Below, in pieces: positions 54,301 to 64,000 of a DNA stretch of 64,000 bases. Numbering within the stretch: position 1 is the stretch's first letter; each line of letters begins with the position of its first letter. This DNA comes from Forficula auricularia. Lineage: Eukaryota > Arthropoda > Insecta > Dermaptera > Forficulidae. Where the stretch lies: positions 186,001 through 250,000 of the forward strand of contig JALMQS010000267.1 in the NCBI GenBank assembly GCA_024734495.1. The letters are read 5' to 3'. Position numbers and translations under genes: made by a program. The notes beneath the pieces were generated by a model, which saw nothing but the letters and a program-made list of their open reading frames with translations, was not told where the DNA came from and made no database searches.

Positions 54301-54801
54301 ATTATACTTATATTATTTTTTTTTAATTTTTTTTAACTTTTTAATTTTTTAAATTTTTTTTTAATTTTTTTTAATTAAAAATTTTTTTTTTATTTTTAAT
54401 ACTATAAAGTTAATATGAATATTAACCGCAAAATCAATCAGACTTCAAAGTTGCCACTGCCAATATTGTGCAAGGTTTGCAATATTGCTGCAATTATTCC
54501 CTCTCTCTGATGCATCAGAACATTTTGGCACCAGAACGAAATTTTTACGACTTCGTAATCGTTAGGATCAGAATTCATAAAAATCATTAACAAAAATAAA
54601 TAATGTTTGAAAATGATTTTTCTTTATGTTTCCGACATTTTTAGATACAATGAGAATTTTTTTTTGAGTAAATTCCGAGTAATTGTAGTTGCTTTATTAT
54701 TTTTTTCATAAAGAAACTACAATTTTACAATTCTATTAATTGATAAAGGAAGAATTTCTCTCGAAACGTTCGGATAATTAATAAATGTTTTATGAATTCA
54801 A

Positions 54802-55056
54802 TTATCGTTTCTTCCATGTATATTTCCTTCGTGCTCCTTCTTGTCCAGGCTTTTTTCTCTCTTTTGTTCGGAAATCTTTTTGAAGAAGACCAGCAATTCT
54901 TAATTCTTCGATTTTATCTTCCGATAAAAAAGGGGTAAGTGCATGAGAAATTCCATAACGGACAGCTCCTGCTTGAGATGAAGGTCCACCTTTTTCTACA
55001 GTAGCTTCAATATCCACTTTATTTATCAGACCACTCATTACAAGTGGAAAAATAAT
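54802..55056 (-). CDS. MRPS9: MRPS9 terminal exon
   Basis: 84 codons and TAA. The acceptor TTTTTTCTAG leads directly into IIFPLVMSGL. It includes the uS9 signature and the basic tail. Confidence 0.95.
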   Translation of the reverse strand: MIFPLVMSGLINKVDIEATVEKGGPSSQAGAVRYGISHALTPFLSEDKIEELRIAGLLQKDFRTKERKKPGQEGARRKYTWKKR

Positions 55057-58000
55057 CTAGAAAAAAATACAATATATGTTACTAAAATATAAGTGAAATG
55101 AAATGAATGTATAATACTATTAATATCGATAAAATGTTTGCCTCTCAGTACGTTGCTAATAAAAGTCGCAGCTAAGGTGTCAAAATTAAAATTATCTTAA
55201 TATACCGGATGATTTTATTATCTTGAGACAGTCTTATAATTCAAAAACAGTGCACTATATGGAAAAAGTTTCAAATAAAAGTTTGTTTATAGGGGGAAAC
55301 TAAACTACGCTATTGTTTGTCGACCTAGAACAAGCTTTCAAGGGTATTTCAATGTCAAGTTCTGTTTTTTAAATGGAACCCTATGTTTTTCTATACGTCT
55401 ACTTAATCTACAAAAAAAACTGAACAACTTTCATAAGAACTATTTTTTATACGACATCAAATAAACAAAATATTAAATCAATTAGATCTCAAAAAAATCT
55501 TAATAATTATTTTTAACAATTATTTAACTTAATTAGCAAATAAAAATCATTAAATAATTAATTATTAAATTGAAAAGTCACAACAATGAAAATAAATGTT
55601 TATAATGATATGAAAACTTCGTTATACTCAGATTTAAGAGATTATTTTCTACTTATTAGAAGTAGTTGAAATTCTTGAGTTTGACATTCAAATTTGGTAA
55701 ATACGTTTATTAATGCTAAATCTCGGGAAGATTTTTTTATTTTTTTGAAATTTGACCCCTGAACTGAAAAATGGGAATTTTTGCTTTTGTGGTCTAAAAC
55801 ACAAAAGGCATCGTATCTTTCTTGCCCTGGCACCAAACTCAACCAAATTTTGTATACATAATCTGTAGGCCTCTAGGGAGCTAGAAATGGAAAAACTGGG
55901 TACGGGGGTGTGGCGTGGGGTTGGGTGCGTGTGGGGCTCGAGGTGGGTGTGGGGGTAAAATGGGTGGTAAGGGTGCGTAGTGGGTGTGGAGGTGGAATGG
56001 GATTGCGTGCGGGGGTAGAATGGGGTTCGGGGCGAGGGATATCCCCCTAGCTAGTAAGAGGCCCGCCGAAGGCGGGCGTCGCAGCTAGTTAGATATAATT
56101 CTTAAATGGACTTTAAAAGGGATATTCAACAGAACCCCACACGAAAAAAAATATATTTTTTTATTTTATTTTTTTCAGCCCTAATTTATTCCAACTCTAA
56201 CTAACATATACTGCGCTTCAAAAAAAGTGTTACATTAAATTGAAAGTTTTTGCCGAGAGTAAAAGAATTTTTATATATTGAAGGAGAGAATAAAAGAGTG
56301 TGTCTTCTGCTGGAATTATAAATTTTATTTATTTATAACGAGACTATAGTTTCAAGGGCTTTGCCCTCTTCATCAGTCTATTACAATTGATTCACAGGAA
56401 TTAATTTATGATCATACACCCTTACCACCCATTTAAAGTTAATTGAAAATTTTTCAAGTGTTGTTTCACATTTTACTTTACCATACAGGGTATGGTCAAG
56501 TATTGTAATCGTGTATGAAAAAAGTGTTTTTTTTCTTCTTTTTTTCAAAATATCTCAAAAACGGCTGAAACTATTTTGATTAAAAAAATTGAGCGAAACC
56601 ATGGCATTTCGGTCTACAAAAAAGCTCCAATAAGTGAACATCGAAAAAATTATATTTTTCGAGATAATAATTGTTTTGTCAAAATGTCTGTTAGTCTGTG
56701 CGTTACCAATTTTTGTGTACGAGCTAGCTCAAAAACTAGTGTGAATGTCGAAACCAAATTTCACACGTAGTTTTGGTCCATTGAGTTTAAGAGCTGATTA
56801 GATTTTGGTGCATATCGGCCCAAAATTAAGGGGGGTGGAGGGGGGTTAAAAATTAAAAATCTAGGCTATTTGAGCAAACTCAACCAAATTTTGTATATAT
56901 AATCAGTGCGACCCCAGAAGTCCAAAAATGTAAAAACTAACCGCCCAAAATTGGTGGGGGAGAGGGGTGTAAGGTCAAAAAATGAAAATATAGGCTCTTG
57001 TAACAAACTCAACCAAATTTTGTATACATAATCAGTGGGCACACAATAATCTAAAAATGCAAAAACTAACCCCTTTACATGATTATAAATAATTTTATTA
57101 AATATTAAATATAAATGAGGGCCAGGTTGTATGGTAAAGTCAAGTGGATGGCCACATCAGAACACGTCAGCTTATTTTTTGAAGCGCAGTATATATGCCA
57201 AATTTCAAGTTTCTAGCCACTAAATATAATTTTGTCCACCTAAACTGGCCAAAAACACCCCAGTTCGTTTGCTCTCTGCGAATCAAGTGTGAATTTAAGT
57301 GTATAATGAACAAAATAAGTGAATAAAATTATAATAGATGTAATTATTTGTTCCTCTCTAAGACCCCCCCCCCCCCCGCTCCTGTAAAATCTTCGAGCTA
57401 CCAAGTTCAACTGAGTTTTCATTAGCATTGAAACATTCTATTTAAAGATGAATGAGTGTAATCTAAAAAAATAAGCTGACATGTTCTGATGTGGCCATCT
57501 ACTTGACTTTACCATACAACCTGGCCCCTAAAATTATTTATAATCATGTAGGGGAGGGGGTTAGTTTTTGCATTTTTAGACTTCTGGTGTATACAAAATT
57601 TGGTTGAGTTTGATCAAATGGCCCAGATTTTTAATTTTTAACACCCCCTCCACTCCCTTAATTTTGGGTCGATATGCACCAAAATCTAATCAGCTCTTAA
57701 TCTCAATGGACCAAAACTACGTGTGAAATTTGGTTTCGATATTCACACTAGTTTTTGAGCTAGCCCGTCCACAAAAATTTGTGTAACGCACAGACTAACT
57801 AACAGACAGACATTTTGACAAAAATATTATTATCTCAAAAAATATAATTTTTTCGATGTTCACTTATAAGAGATTTTTTGTAGAGCGAAATGCCATGGTT
57901 TCGCTCAATTTTTTTAATCAAAATAGTTTCATCCGTTTTTCAGATATTTTGAAAAAAAACAACACTTTTTTCATGCACGATTAAAATACTTGAACATACC

Positions 58001-61000
58001 CTGTATGGTTTACATATATATACAAATATACAATATTTTTTTTAACATGTAGAATACAATATACAAATGCACAGATAGCAAAATTCAATTATTTACAACT
58101 CATTCATTCATTGATCAATTTCAATCCATTCACAAGAAGGAGGAAAAATCCTCCGAAACGTCGGTTTGAAAGGAAAGGAGGAAGGATTCCAATAAATTAC
58201 ACCTTATTTGATAAGTGTTAATTTTTTCTTTCCTCACTACCTCTGGGCTGCCTTCCATTACATTCAATTAAAGTTTCTACCAGTCCGTCTCTCTCCAAAG
58301 AAAATTTCGTTGCATAAAAATCATTATTTTTTAGATTAATACCGTTAATTGAATTTAATAAATAATTTTAAATTTAGAAAATATGTCTAGTGTACTTACA
58401 CTTTCTTTAGCATAAGTTGTGGTAAAATAATCAATATTTTTTCCATTTATAGTTAATTTGCCGGTTCCAGGTTTATATAAAGTGACCGATCCACGCGCAG
58501 TTTTTCGGAAACAATCTGTAAAATGAAAATATTTATTATTACAAATAAAATCTATTTTAATGATTTCATACCACTGGCGGATCTAAGGGTGGGCAGATAG
58601 GGCGCCGGTTGAGGCTCCTTCATTACTTGTATTAATTGTACCGGGTGATTCATTAAGGGTGACGAGGTACCGTATCTCAGGAACTAATAATCGTAGAAGT
58701 TTGAGAAAAAATCCTTCAGAGGAAATCGGCCAAGAAAAATTGCTGGAAATATTTTTTAAGTTTATACGTCCACCGCTAGGTGGCAAAATAGCTTCGATCG
58801 TATAAAAAATGCAATTTTCTCAAAAATTTTCCAATATAAGTTTAGAAATGAATATTCTCACGTTAATGCCACCATAATAGTCCATCTTTTTGATAAATGA
58901 CTTTTTATTGTAGGGCGTAAAATAAAGGCGGGAGGGGATGCTAAACTTTTATGGACTGTAGTGTCTATAAGTTTTTTTTTTTAATGATATTGATGTGAGA
59001 AGGAGATACACCAGAAGGTGGATCCCCTAAAGGCCTGTATGGGCTAGCCCCTCCATCGTGAAAAGAACAGAGCAGAAGGAAAAGAAGCCGGGATCACGAG
59101 CCAATATCAGAAACTTAGATACAATTCAATATCCAATTTACTAAGGTTTTAGGTGCTTCGAGCAGTGGTAAATTCTCCGCGCGATAAATTCGATTAAATT
59201 TATCTCCTACTTAATTTTTATTACCAGACCCTATACTTGGAGAAAAAATGTCTGGGTATAGCCGGGAATCGAACCCGAGACCTCCGGTTTGCCAGTCAGT
59301 TACTCTGACCATTACACCACGGAGGCGGACACGACTTAAGTTTGAATTAACGGAATTTTGTTAACAAGGACTGGTTCAAGAAAGGAAGGTTTGGTGTATT
59401 GTTAGGGCTCTCGTGAGGTGAGTGCTGTGTGGTGCTTTGTGCGCCCCCCATCAAGTCGATGGGGTCCTAACAATCTGTTGAGTGCAGGTTGTAGGTTGCG
59501 TGTTCATATAGGGTGTGTGCAGGGGAGGGGCTGCTGGATGGCGTTTGGCCCCTCCAGATTCGAATGTCCGAATCCGTTTGCTTCCCCAGTCGAATCGAGT
59601 CGCTTTAATATAGCATGGGTGATAATATTTCACTCATGCTAAACGACACAACGATCCGACTGAGTCATCTAGCGGCCGTGTCTCAAGGCTCGTCGCCATG
59701 AGCAAGAACGGGCCGCTACAGGTGAATAAAATAAAAAACCATCCATGCCATTCTAGTTCTTGTCACTCTCGCTAATGGGCGTGTTTTATAAGATAACCGC
59801 TTTATTAATTTTGCTCCAAAATCTTAAATGGAACCGTATAATTATTTTATTAGATTCAGAAAGTAAATCAAATTTGCAACAAAATATGTTCAAGCCGCAT
59901 GTCGATATCTTCTTTCGTTTAACAGTTATTGCTTAAAGAATATTTTATTAACAAATTTATTAAAGAAACAAAATAGGTAATTGAGTTTTCAATTTTTTTA
60001 AGTTTCGTAGTCAAGCATGCCATGGACAAATAAAAGAAACAGTTTAAAACTTTGTTCTTATTTTCATTTAATCACAACAATAATGATAATAACGCTTTTT
60101 TCCTAATGCTTTTTTGTGTCGCCTGTGAGTAGGTATTAAATTTCAAAAATGTCTAATTTCTTAGAAGGCCGTGAAAGACTTGGTTGACAGTTTCTATGGA
60201 AACGGCGATTTTTCACAAATAGATGTTAATGTTTTAATTGTTATTTTATTGTTTGTTATGTTATATCATTATTATTGTGATTAGATGAAAATAAGAACAA
60301 AGTTTTAAACTGTTTTTTTATTGTCCATGGCATGCTTGACTACGAAACTTAAAAAAAATTGAAAACTCAATTACCTATTTTGTTTCTTTAATAAATTCGT
60401 TAATAAAATATTCTTTAAGCAATAACTGTTAAACGAATGAAGATATCGACATGCGGTTTGAACATATTTTGTTGCAAATTTGATCTACTTTCTGAATCTA
60501 ATAAAATAATTATACGGTTCCATTTAAGATTTCGGAGCAAAATTAATAAAACTTTTAACTTTATAAAACACGCCCCTTAGCGAGGGCGACAAGAACTAGA
60601 ATGGCATGGATGTTTTTTTATTTTATTCACCAAACCTTCCTTTCTTGAACCAGACCTTGTTAACAAATTTCCGTTAAGTCAAACTTAAGTTATAGACACT
60701 AGAGTCCATAAAAGTTTAGCATCCCCTCCCGCCTTTATTTTACGTCCTACAATAAAAAGTCATTTATCAAAAAGATGGACTATTATGGTGGCATTAACGT
60801 GAGAGTATTCATTTCTAAATTTATATTGGAAAATTTTCGAGAAAATTGCATTTTTTATACGATCGAAGCTATTTATGCCACCTAGCGGTGGACGTATGAA
60901 CTTAAAAAATATTTCCAGCAATTTTTCTTGGCCGATTTCCTCTGAAGGATTTTTTTCTCAAACTTCTACGATTATTAGTTCCTGAGATACGGTACCTCGT

Positions 61001-63735
61001 CACCCTTATTGAATCACCCGGTACAATTGTTTTTCATTAAATGCTTTGCTTAGATTGGCGGATTAAAGATAACTGGGTCCCCATCTATCTATATAATAAA
61101 AATGAATTTCTTTTTCTTCGTAAGCGCAGATCTCTCAAATGCCTGGACCGATATGGCAAATTTTTTTTTAATGTTCGTAATAGTCCAATTCAGGTTAAAA
61201 CGTAAAAAAAAAATTGGAAAAGTTGCCCGGAAAATTGGAAAATTCAGGAAAAACTAAAAAAAATTCAGGTTAGCCAACATAGCTTGCCAAACAATAAAAG
61301 AACTAAACTAGAAAACTAAACAAGTGTTGGCGGCCCTGTTTGTAAGATTTTTGAGTGTCATTCATTCTTAATAGTTCTAACCACATTATTGTTGAAGAAG
61401 AATTTAATTCTTTTATTTTTACAAAAATAAGTACATTCTTATTGTATAGATTTTTTTATTTTATTTTATTTTCTCAAATTCTAAATATTTATTTTTTCCA
61501 AACTGATAAATACAATAATTATGGATGAATGAATTTTCAAGTCTTCTTATCAATAATAATAGCTACATATAATAACAACTGACAACTGACAACTGACTCT
61601 GCGTCGAGGGGCTAGCTGCCTTTATAAACCTCGCGGCCCTAATTAGCAATTAAACTGATTGGTTAATTATTTGCGGCTTTTAGGATGACGTAAGCATAAA
61701 TGTTCGCGCGCTGCGTGTGATTATAAAAGGGGCGTGTCTTCGCTGCTCATCCGTCAGTCGATCGAAAGATCCTGACGGGTAAACAACAAGCAAGCGCCTT
61801 TCTCAAGGCGAAAATAAATCTTTATTTTTAAAATCATTTTATATTGAAAGGGGTAGAGAATAAAATCCTACAATATGTATCTCATATTTTAGTGCTAGGG
61901 GTTCTTCAGAAATAAATAAAAGTGCTCTAGGGTTCCCTGCTCTACAAAAGGTTGAGAAACACTGGCTTAATGGGTAATCTGCCACGGCTTGTTTAATCAA
62001 AAAATTAAAAGTTCAAATGTAGTTATAATGTATGTGCAATAGACGGGTCGTTAAAAATAAAAAATTTTCCGACGCCCCCTAAATAGCTTCATTTTGATGA
62101 ATTTTGTGCATGCCACGCAAGACGATCTAAGCTCATTTTTTTTGGTAAAATCATGGGTTTTTTTTTGGAAATTTTTTTATCACAAATATACTGCACTTCA
62201 AAAAAAGTGGAACACTTGAAAAATTCAAATTTTTTCAATTAACTTTGAATAATCTAAAGAAAAAATAATAATAATAATAACTTTAAAACATTTTATTCAT
62301 TGTGATATTGTTTAAAAATAATTCTACATGTATACAGTGCATTAAAAGTTAATAAATAAAAAATATAAATTTTATTCTTTGAAAAAATCCGAATTTTTCA
62401 AGTGTTCCACTTTTTTGAAGCGCGTGTAGTATTTTAACATAAAGGTTGGTAACAACATTTAATAGTCAATGATTTGTACAGTACAACTAAAAGGAATTCA
62501 GAATGGTATTGGCAAATTTATCTAATAAATAATATAGTATCCTCAAATAACGATATCCGCCACTGATTTCAAATTAATTTCTATTTATGAAAATAAAAAA
62601 ATATGTACCTTTGATTTCAACAATTTCTCTTCCGTTGTCATCTGTTTTGATCTAAAAAAAGAAATTTAAATTTAAAAATATTAAATCGAAAATAATAATT
62701 TTTTTTTTTGGGTTTGGGCCCTTGGGATCACGCAAAGCTTGATGTCTCTTTTCTGGTTGGATCTTCCACGCCTCTATCTTTTCCGGAACGTGTTATCGAG
62801 TTCCATAGTCAGGCTATGTAATTTTCCTGGCCGGATGAGTGTGTTGATGTTAAAGGTGCCAAGGTATGTATGGATTTTTGGCGTTATTCCCCAGAATCTG
62901 AATGCCCTGTTGCCACTCGAGGGTGGGTGGATTGGTTACCACCTGGGGTAATCTTGTTTTTGCCTCCCACGATTCATGGTTGCTTGTTACGAAATTTTGT
63001 CCTGCGCATGCGCGAGGTTTTGTAGAACCAGAGACTGTCAGTTTCTGGAGCCGAGGGGCCGGTTTTTTATTATTTTCAAATAAATTCACTTTGCTTCTTG
63101 CTGGGATCGAACTGATGAAGTCTAGGTTGTTGATGTTCTCCAAATCGTATTAGAAATGTTGGTGATTTAGCCGATTGCTCTACCGACCCCTCTAATAATA
63201 ATAATAATAATATATATTTTTTTAATGCAATCGAATGCAAGAAAGGGCACATACGACCCTTGCATTACCGAAGAGAAGGGAAAGTTGATCAAGTGAGAGT
63301 TGTTTGTGCACGGGTTTTGAAGGTTTGAAGATTATAAGTACTGGGAAAGACGGAGGCCGAGAGAGAGTCCTTGAAGTCATGGGGACAAACGTATTAGCGA
63401 ATGAAGTGGTCCGGCACTTTTCCAATTTAATCGTGAAAAAGTGTTGGGAATTGGCAAAACGCATGCTTTGGGAGGAATTACTGATTTTAACTCATCAGAG
63501 CACCTGCCGTGATAGTATCTATAAAATAGGGAAAGTGCGGAAACACTTCTTCGATGATCGAGGGAGTCGGTGAGGGTAGAATCGTTAATTAGTCTGACAG
63601 CTACTATACCTCAGGAATAATACTTGAATTTAATTTCTTCATATGTAAATGCCTATATTGAGTTAGAAAGTCTGTGACGCGATGAGAATAAGGATGTGAC
63701 CACAAACGTTCCATGGCTGAGATCCATTGTTCGTA
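54802..63735 (-). CDS. MRPS9: Mitochondrial ribosomal protein S9 (uS9m), last four exons, 5' partial
   Basis: Minus-strand exons 63735-63610, 62651-62609, 58515-58400 and 55056-54802 join in phase to give 179 residues and a stop. They read YEQWISAMERLWSHPYSHRV, IKTDDNGREIVEIKD, then RKTARGSVTLYKPGTGKLTI with NGKNIDYF (the uS9 N-terminal fold: RK.A.A.V....GtG.i.iNG), IIFPLVMSGLINKVDIEATV, EKGGPSSQAGAVRYGISHAL (uS9 signature), and the basic C-terminus ERKKPGQEGARRKYTWKKR that reaches into the small-subunit decoding region in this family. It works in the mitochondrial small ribosomal subunit. The N-terminal exon(s), with the mitochondrial targeting sequence, lie right of the window. Introns of 3.3, 4.1 and 1.0 kb are filled with repeats. 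High confidence. Confidence 0.92.
55200..55640 (+). repeat. Copy of the 15267-type repeat
   Basis: From TACCGGATGATTTTATTATC..GACAGTCTTATA to ATTTTCTACTTATTAGAAG. Same order as 15267-16030 without the Helitron-like insert. Non-coding, MRPS9 intron. Confidence 0.55.
55800..56088 (+). mobile_element. Helitron-like 3' part with perfect terminal hairpin and CTAG|T
   Basis: G-rich modules end at GCCCGCCGAAGGCGGGC (56061-56077, perfect 7-bp stem), then GTCGCAG and CTAG (56085-56088), then T. This is the best-preserved Helitron-like terminus in the window. Confidence 0.6.
56213..57191. mobile_element. TIR element (CTGCGCTTCAAAAAAAGTG ends) holding nested repeats
   Basis: CTGCGCTTCAAAAAA at 56211 is inverted at 57178-57191 (TTTTTTGAAGCGCAG) with TA on both flanks. 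A shorter relative is at 62191-62429. Inside are a retrozyme-like unit (56250-56410) and an R1 copy (56480-57170). Confidence 0.6.
56342..56376 (-). ncRNA. Hammerhead ribozyme candidate 4
   Basis: Minus strand: CTGATGA, stem II GAGGGC-AAA-GCCCTT (outer G.U pair), GAAAC, TATA, GTC. Stem I can use GA/TC and outward UAA/UUA. Same family as 12751 but not interrupted, so it shows the undisturbed unit. Confidence 0.65.
57470..58010 (-). mobile_element. Dispersed repeat R1, minus copy
   Basis: From AATAAGCTGACATG..TGATGTGGCC to CATGCACGATTAAAATACTT and CCCTGTATGG. Together with 56480-57170 it forms an inverted pair in the MRPS9 intron. Confidence 0.65.
58136..58266 (+). repeat. Second copy of the 1-166 repeat
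   Basis: AATCCTCCGAAACGTCGG, GGAGGAAGGATTCCAATAAA and CTCTGGGCTGCCTTCCATTA match 52-166. Flanked by AT-rich sequence; in the MRPS9 intron. Confidence 0.6.
58400..58515 (-). CDS. MRPS9: MRPS9 exon with GTGKLTING motif
   Basis: 116 bp, acceptor TCATTTTACAG, donor GTAAGT. Encodes CFRKTARGSVTLYKPGTGKL and NGKNIDYFTTTYAKES. Confidence 0.9.
58973..59328 (-). repeat. tRNA-derived SINE, family S1, in foldback arm
   Basis: Minus strand: CCGCCTCCGTGGTGTAATGG head, GGTTCGATTCCCGG B box, poly(A) at the left (T run from 58973). Its body matches 51507-51866 closely. Confidence 0.8.
59397..59720. mobile_element. Solo-LTR-like insert with GGTG duplication
   Basis: GGTG occurs at 59393-59396 and 59721-59724; the other foldback arm (60625-60635) has the uninterrupted GGTG-AATAAA site. 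The insert begins near TGTTAGGGCTCTCG and ends GGGCCGCTACA (TG...CA). 324 bp, GC-rich. Confidence 0.6.
61084..61440 (+). mobile_element. Helitron-like 5' end, plus strand
   Basis: TCTATCTATATAATAAAAAT, then AAGCGCAGATCTCTCAAATG and CCAACATAGCTTGCCAAAC. Inverse copy at 40730-41028. Confidence 0.45.
61560..61880 (+). other. Possible LTR promoter region
   Basis: GATTATAAAAGGGGCG (TATA) is followed by GTCAGTCGATCG and, after about 80 bp, AATAAATC. CAACTGA is repeated three times at 61567. Terminal TG/CA not resolved. Confidence 0.3.
62191..62429. mobile_element. MITE, CTGCACTTCAAAAAAAGTGG ends
   Basis: Inverted ends about 40 bp long including GGAACACTTGAAAAATTC. TA flanks. Relative of the 56213-57191 element; 239 bp. 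Confidence 0.65.
62609..62651 (-). CDS. MRPS9: MRPS9 43-bp exon
   Basis: Acceptor TTTTTTTAG, donor GTACAT. Encodes IKTDDNGREIVEIK plus one base. Too short for ORF finding; supported by phase continuity with both neighbours. Confidence 0.8.
62699..63205 (-). repeat. tRNA-derived SINE, family S2, long form
   Basis: Minus strand: GGGGTCGGTAGAGCAATCGG (A box) and AGTTCGATCCCAGC (B box), then a body of about 400 bp ending GGATCCCAAGGGCC-type and an A run. The truncated copy at 34480-34900 lacks the head. Confidence 0.7.
63206..63609. other. Unassigned stretch in MRPS9 intron
   Basis: GC content is higher than the surroundings. A plus-strand frame of 89 codons (63304-63573) and an overlapping minus frame are open but match no family I know. 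It may be an older mobile fragment. Confidence 0.3.
63610..63735 (-). CDS. MRPS9: MRPS9 exon (first visible)
   Basis: 126 bp, acceptor TTCTGTTATAG, donor GTATAG. Encodes the MERLWSHPYS motif found in the metazoan mitochondrial N-terminal extension. Phase 0 at both ends. Confidence 0.8.
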
Positions 63736-63864
63736 CTATAACAGAAAAAAAGATGATACAAAGAATTAAAAAATTGGTTTATTTCATTCATTTATTATGC
63801 CAGAGATCGATCCTATGATGCCCCCCCCCCCCACCATTGAATTGAAAATATAAGAGAATATAAT

Positions 63865-64000
63865 TATTTTTTACTTTACCATACAGGGTATGGTCAAGTA
63901 TTGTAATCGTGCATGAAAAAAGTGTTTTTTTTGCTTCTTTTTTTTTCGAAATATCTCAAAAACGGATGAAACTATTTTGATTAAAAAAATTGAGCGAAAC
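63865..64000 (+). mobile_element. Dispersed repeat R1, cut by window end
   Basis: ACTTTACCATACAGGGTATG, GTCAAGTATTGTAATCGTGC and the following text match 56470-56600; it continues beyond the window. Confidence 0.65.

Larger units (their letters stand above)
58635..61028. repeat. Large foldback element with SINE and LTR-like inserts
   Basis: Ends AATTGTACCGGGTGATTCA / CACCCGGTACAATT. The arms match over about 750-1000 bp (GTACCGTATCTCAGGAACTA, GCATCCCCTCCCGCC-type, GACATGCGG-type) and meet near 60170. The left arm is interrupted by a SINE (58973-59328) and an LTR-like insert (59397-59720), both absent from the right arm. No coding sequence. Confidence 0.75.

Noticed and set aside
63304..63573. 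89-codon plus-strand frame in the MRPS9 intron
   Set aside because: Not recognised and overlapped by an equal frame on the other strand; no support as a gene.

Overview
This window is AT-rich, intron-rich eukaryotic DNA, most likely from an insect. Two things suggest this: the gene families found (a MADF-type Myb/SANT regulator, two small secreted DUF1091/MD-2-like proteins and a mitochondrial ribosomal protein uS9m) and the mixture of hAT, Tc1/mariner, piggyBac-like, Helitron-like, tRNA-SINE, non-LTR and LTR sequences. The order cannot be fixed from sequence alone. Most long open frames here are spurious. The real genes are short exons with GT-AG introns, joined here by matching reading phase.

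Genes, left to right: (1) a plus-strand MADF-domain transcription-factor gene, five visible exons between 1932 and 14623, with its first exon not found; (2) a minus-strand secreted DUF1091-like gene, four exons from 31842 down to 23924, complete; (3) its plus-strand paralogue, four exons from 43631 to 49816, with an extra copy of the last exon at 52935-53111 and a displaced donor after exon 2; (4) a minus-strand MRPS9 gene, last four exons from 63735 down to 54802, with the 5' part beyond the right edge. Genes 2 and 3 are head to head about 11.8 kb apart and share a conserved upstream block. Gene pairs 1/2 and 3/4 are convergent.

The rest is layered mobile DNA. Five hAT-type insertions have exact 8-bp target duplications (3559-5294, 8928-10086, 11676-12743, 13245-14161, 26462-28312), and all lie in introns. 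Other insertions include a Tc1 transposase gene split by a non-LTR retrotransposon with a 10-bp duplication, TTAA-flanked piggyBac-like elements, an internally deleted mariner, a Tc1-like element with one internal stop, three families of tRNA-derived SINEs, an LTR pair in opposite orientation, a solo LTR-like insert, Helitron-like 3' hairpins ending in CTAG, a 148-bp tandem array, and many long inverted (foldback) repeats.

The most interesting signal is a set of short repeats carrying near-canonical hammerhead ribozyme cores (CTGATGA, stem II, GAAAC, TATA or TA, GTC) at 12751, 16885 (minus), 44214 and 56376 (minus). They resemble ribozyme-bearing Penelope-like elements or retrozymes. One of them is interrupted by a hAT element whose target duplication happens to preserve the core and the adjoining stem strand.
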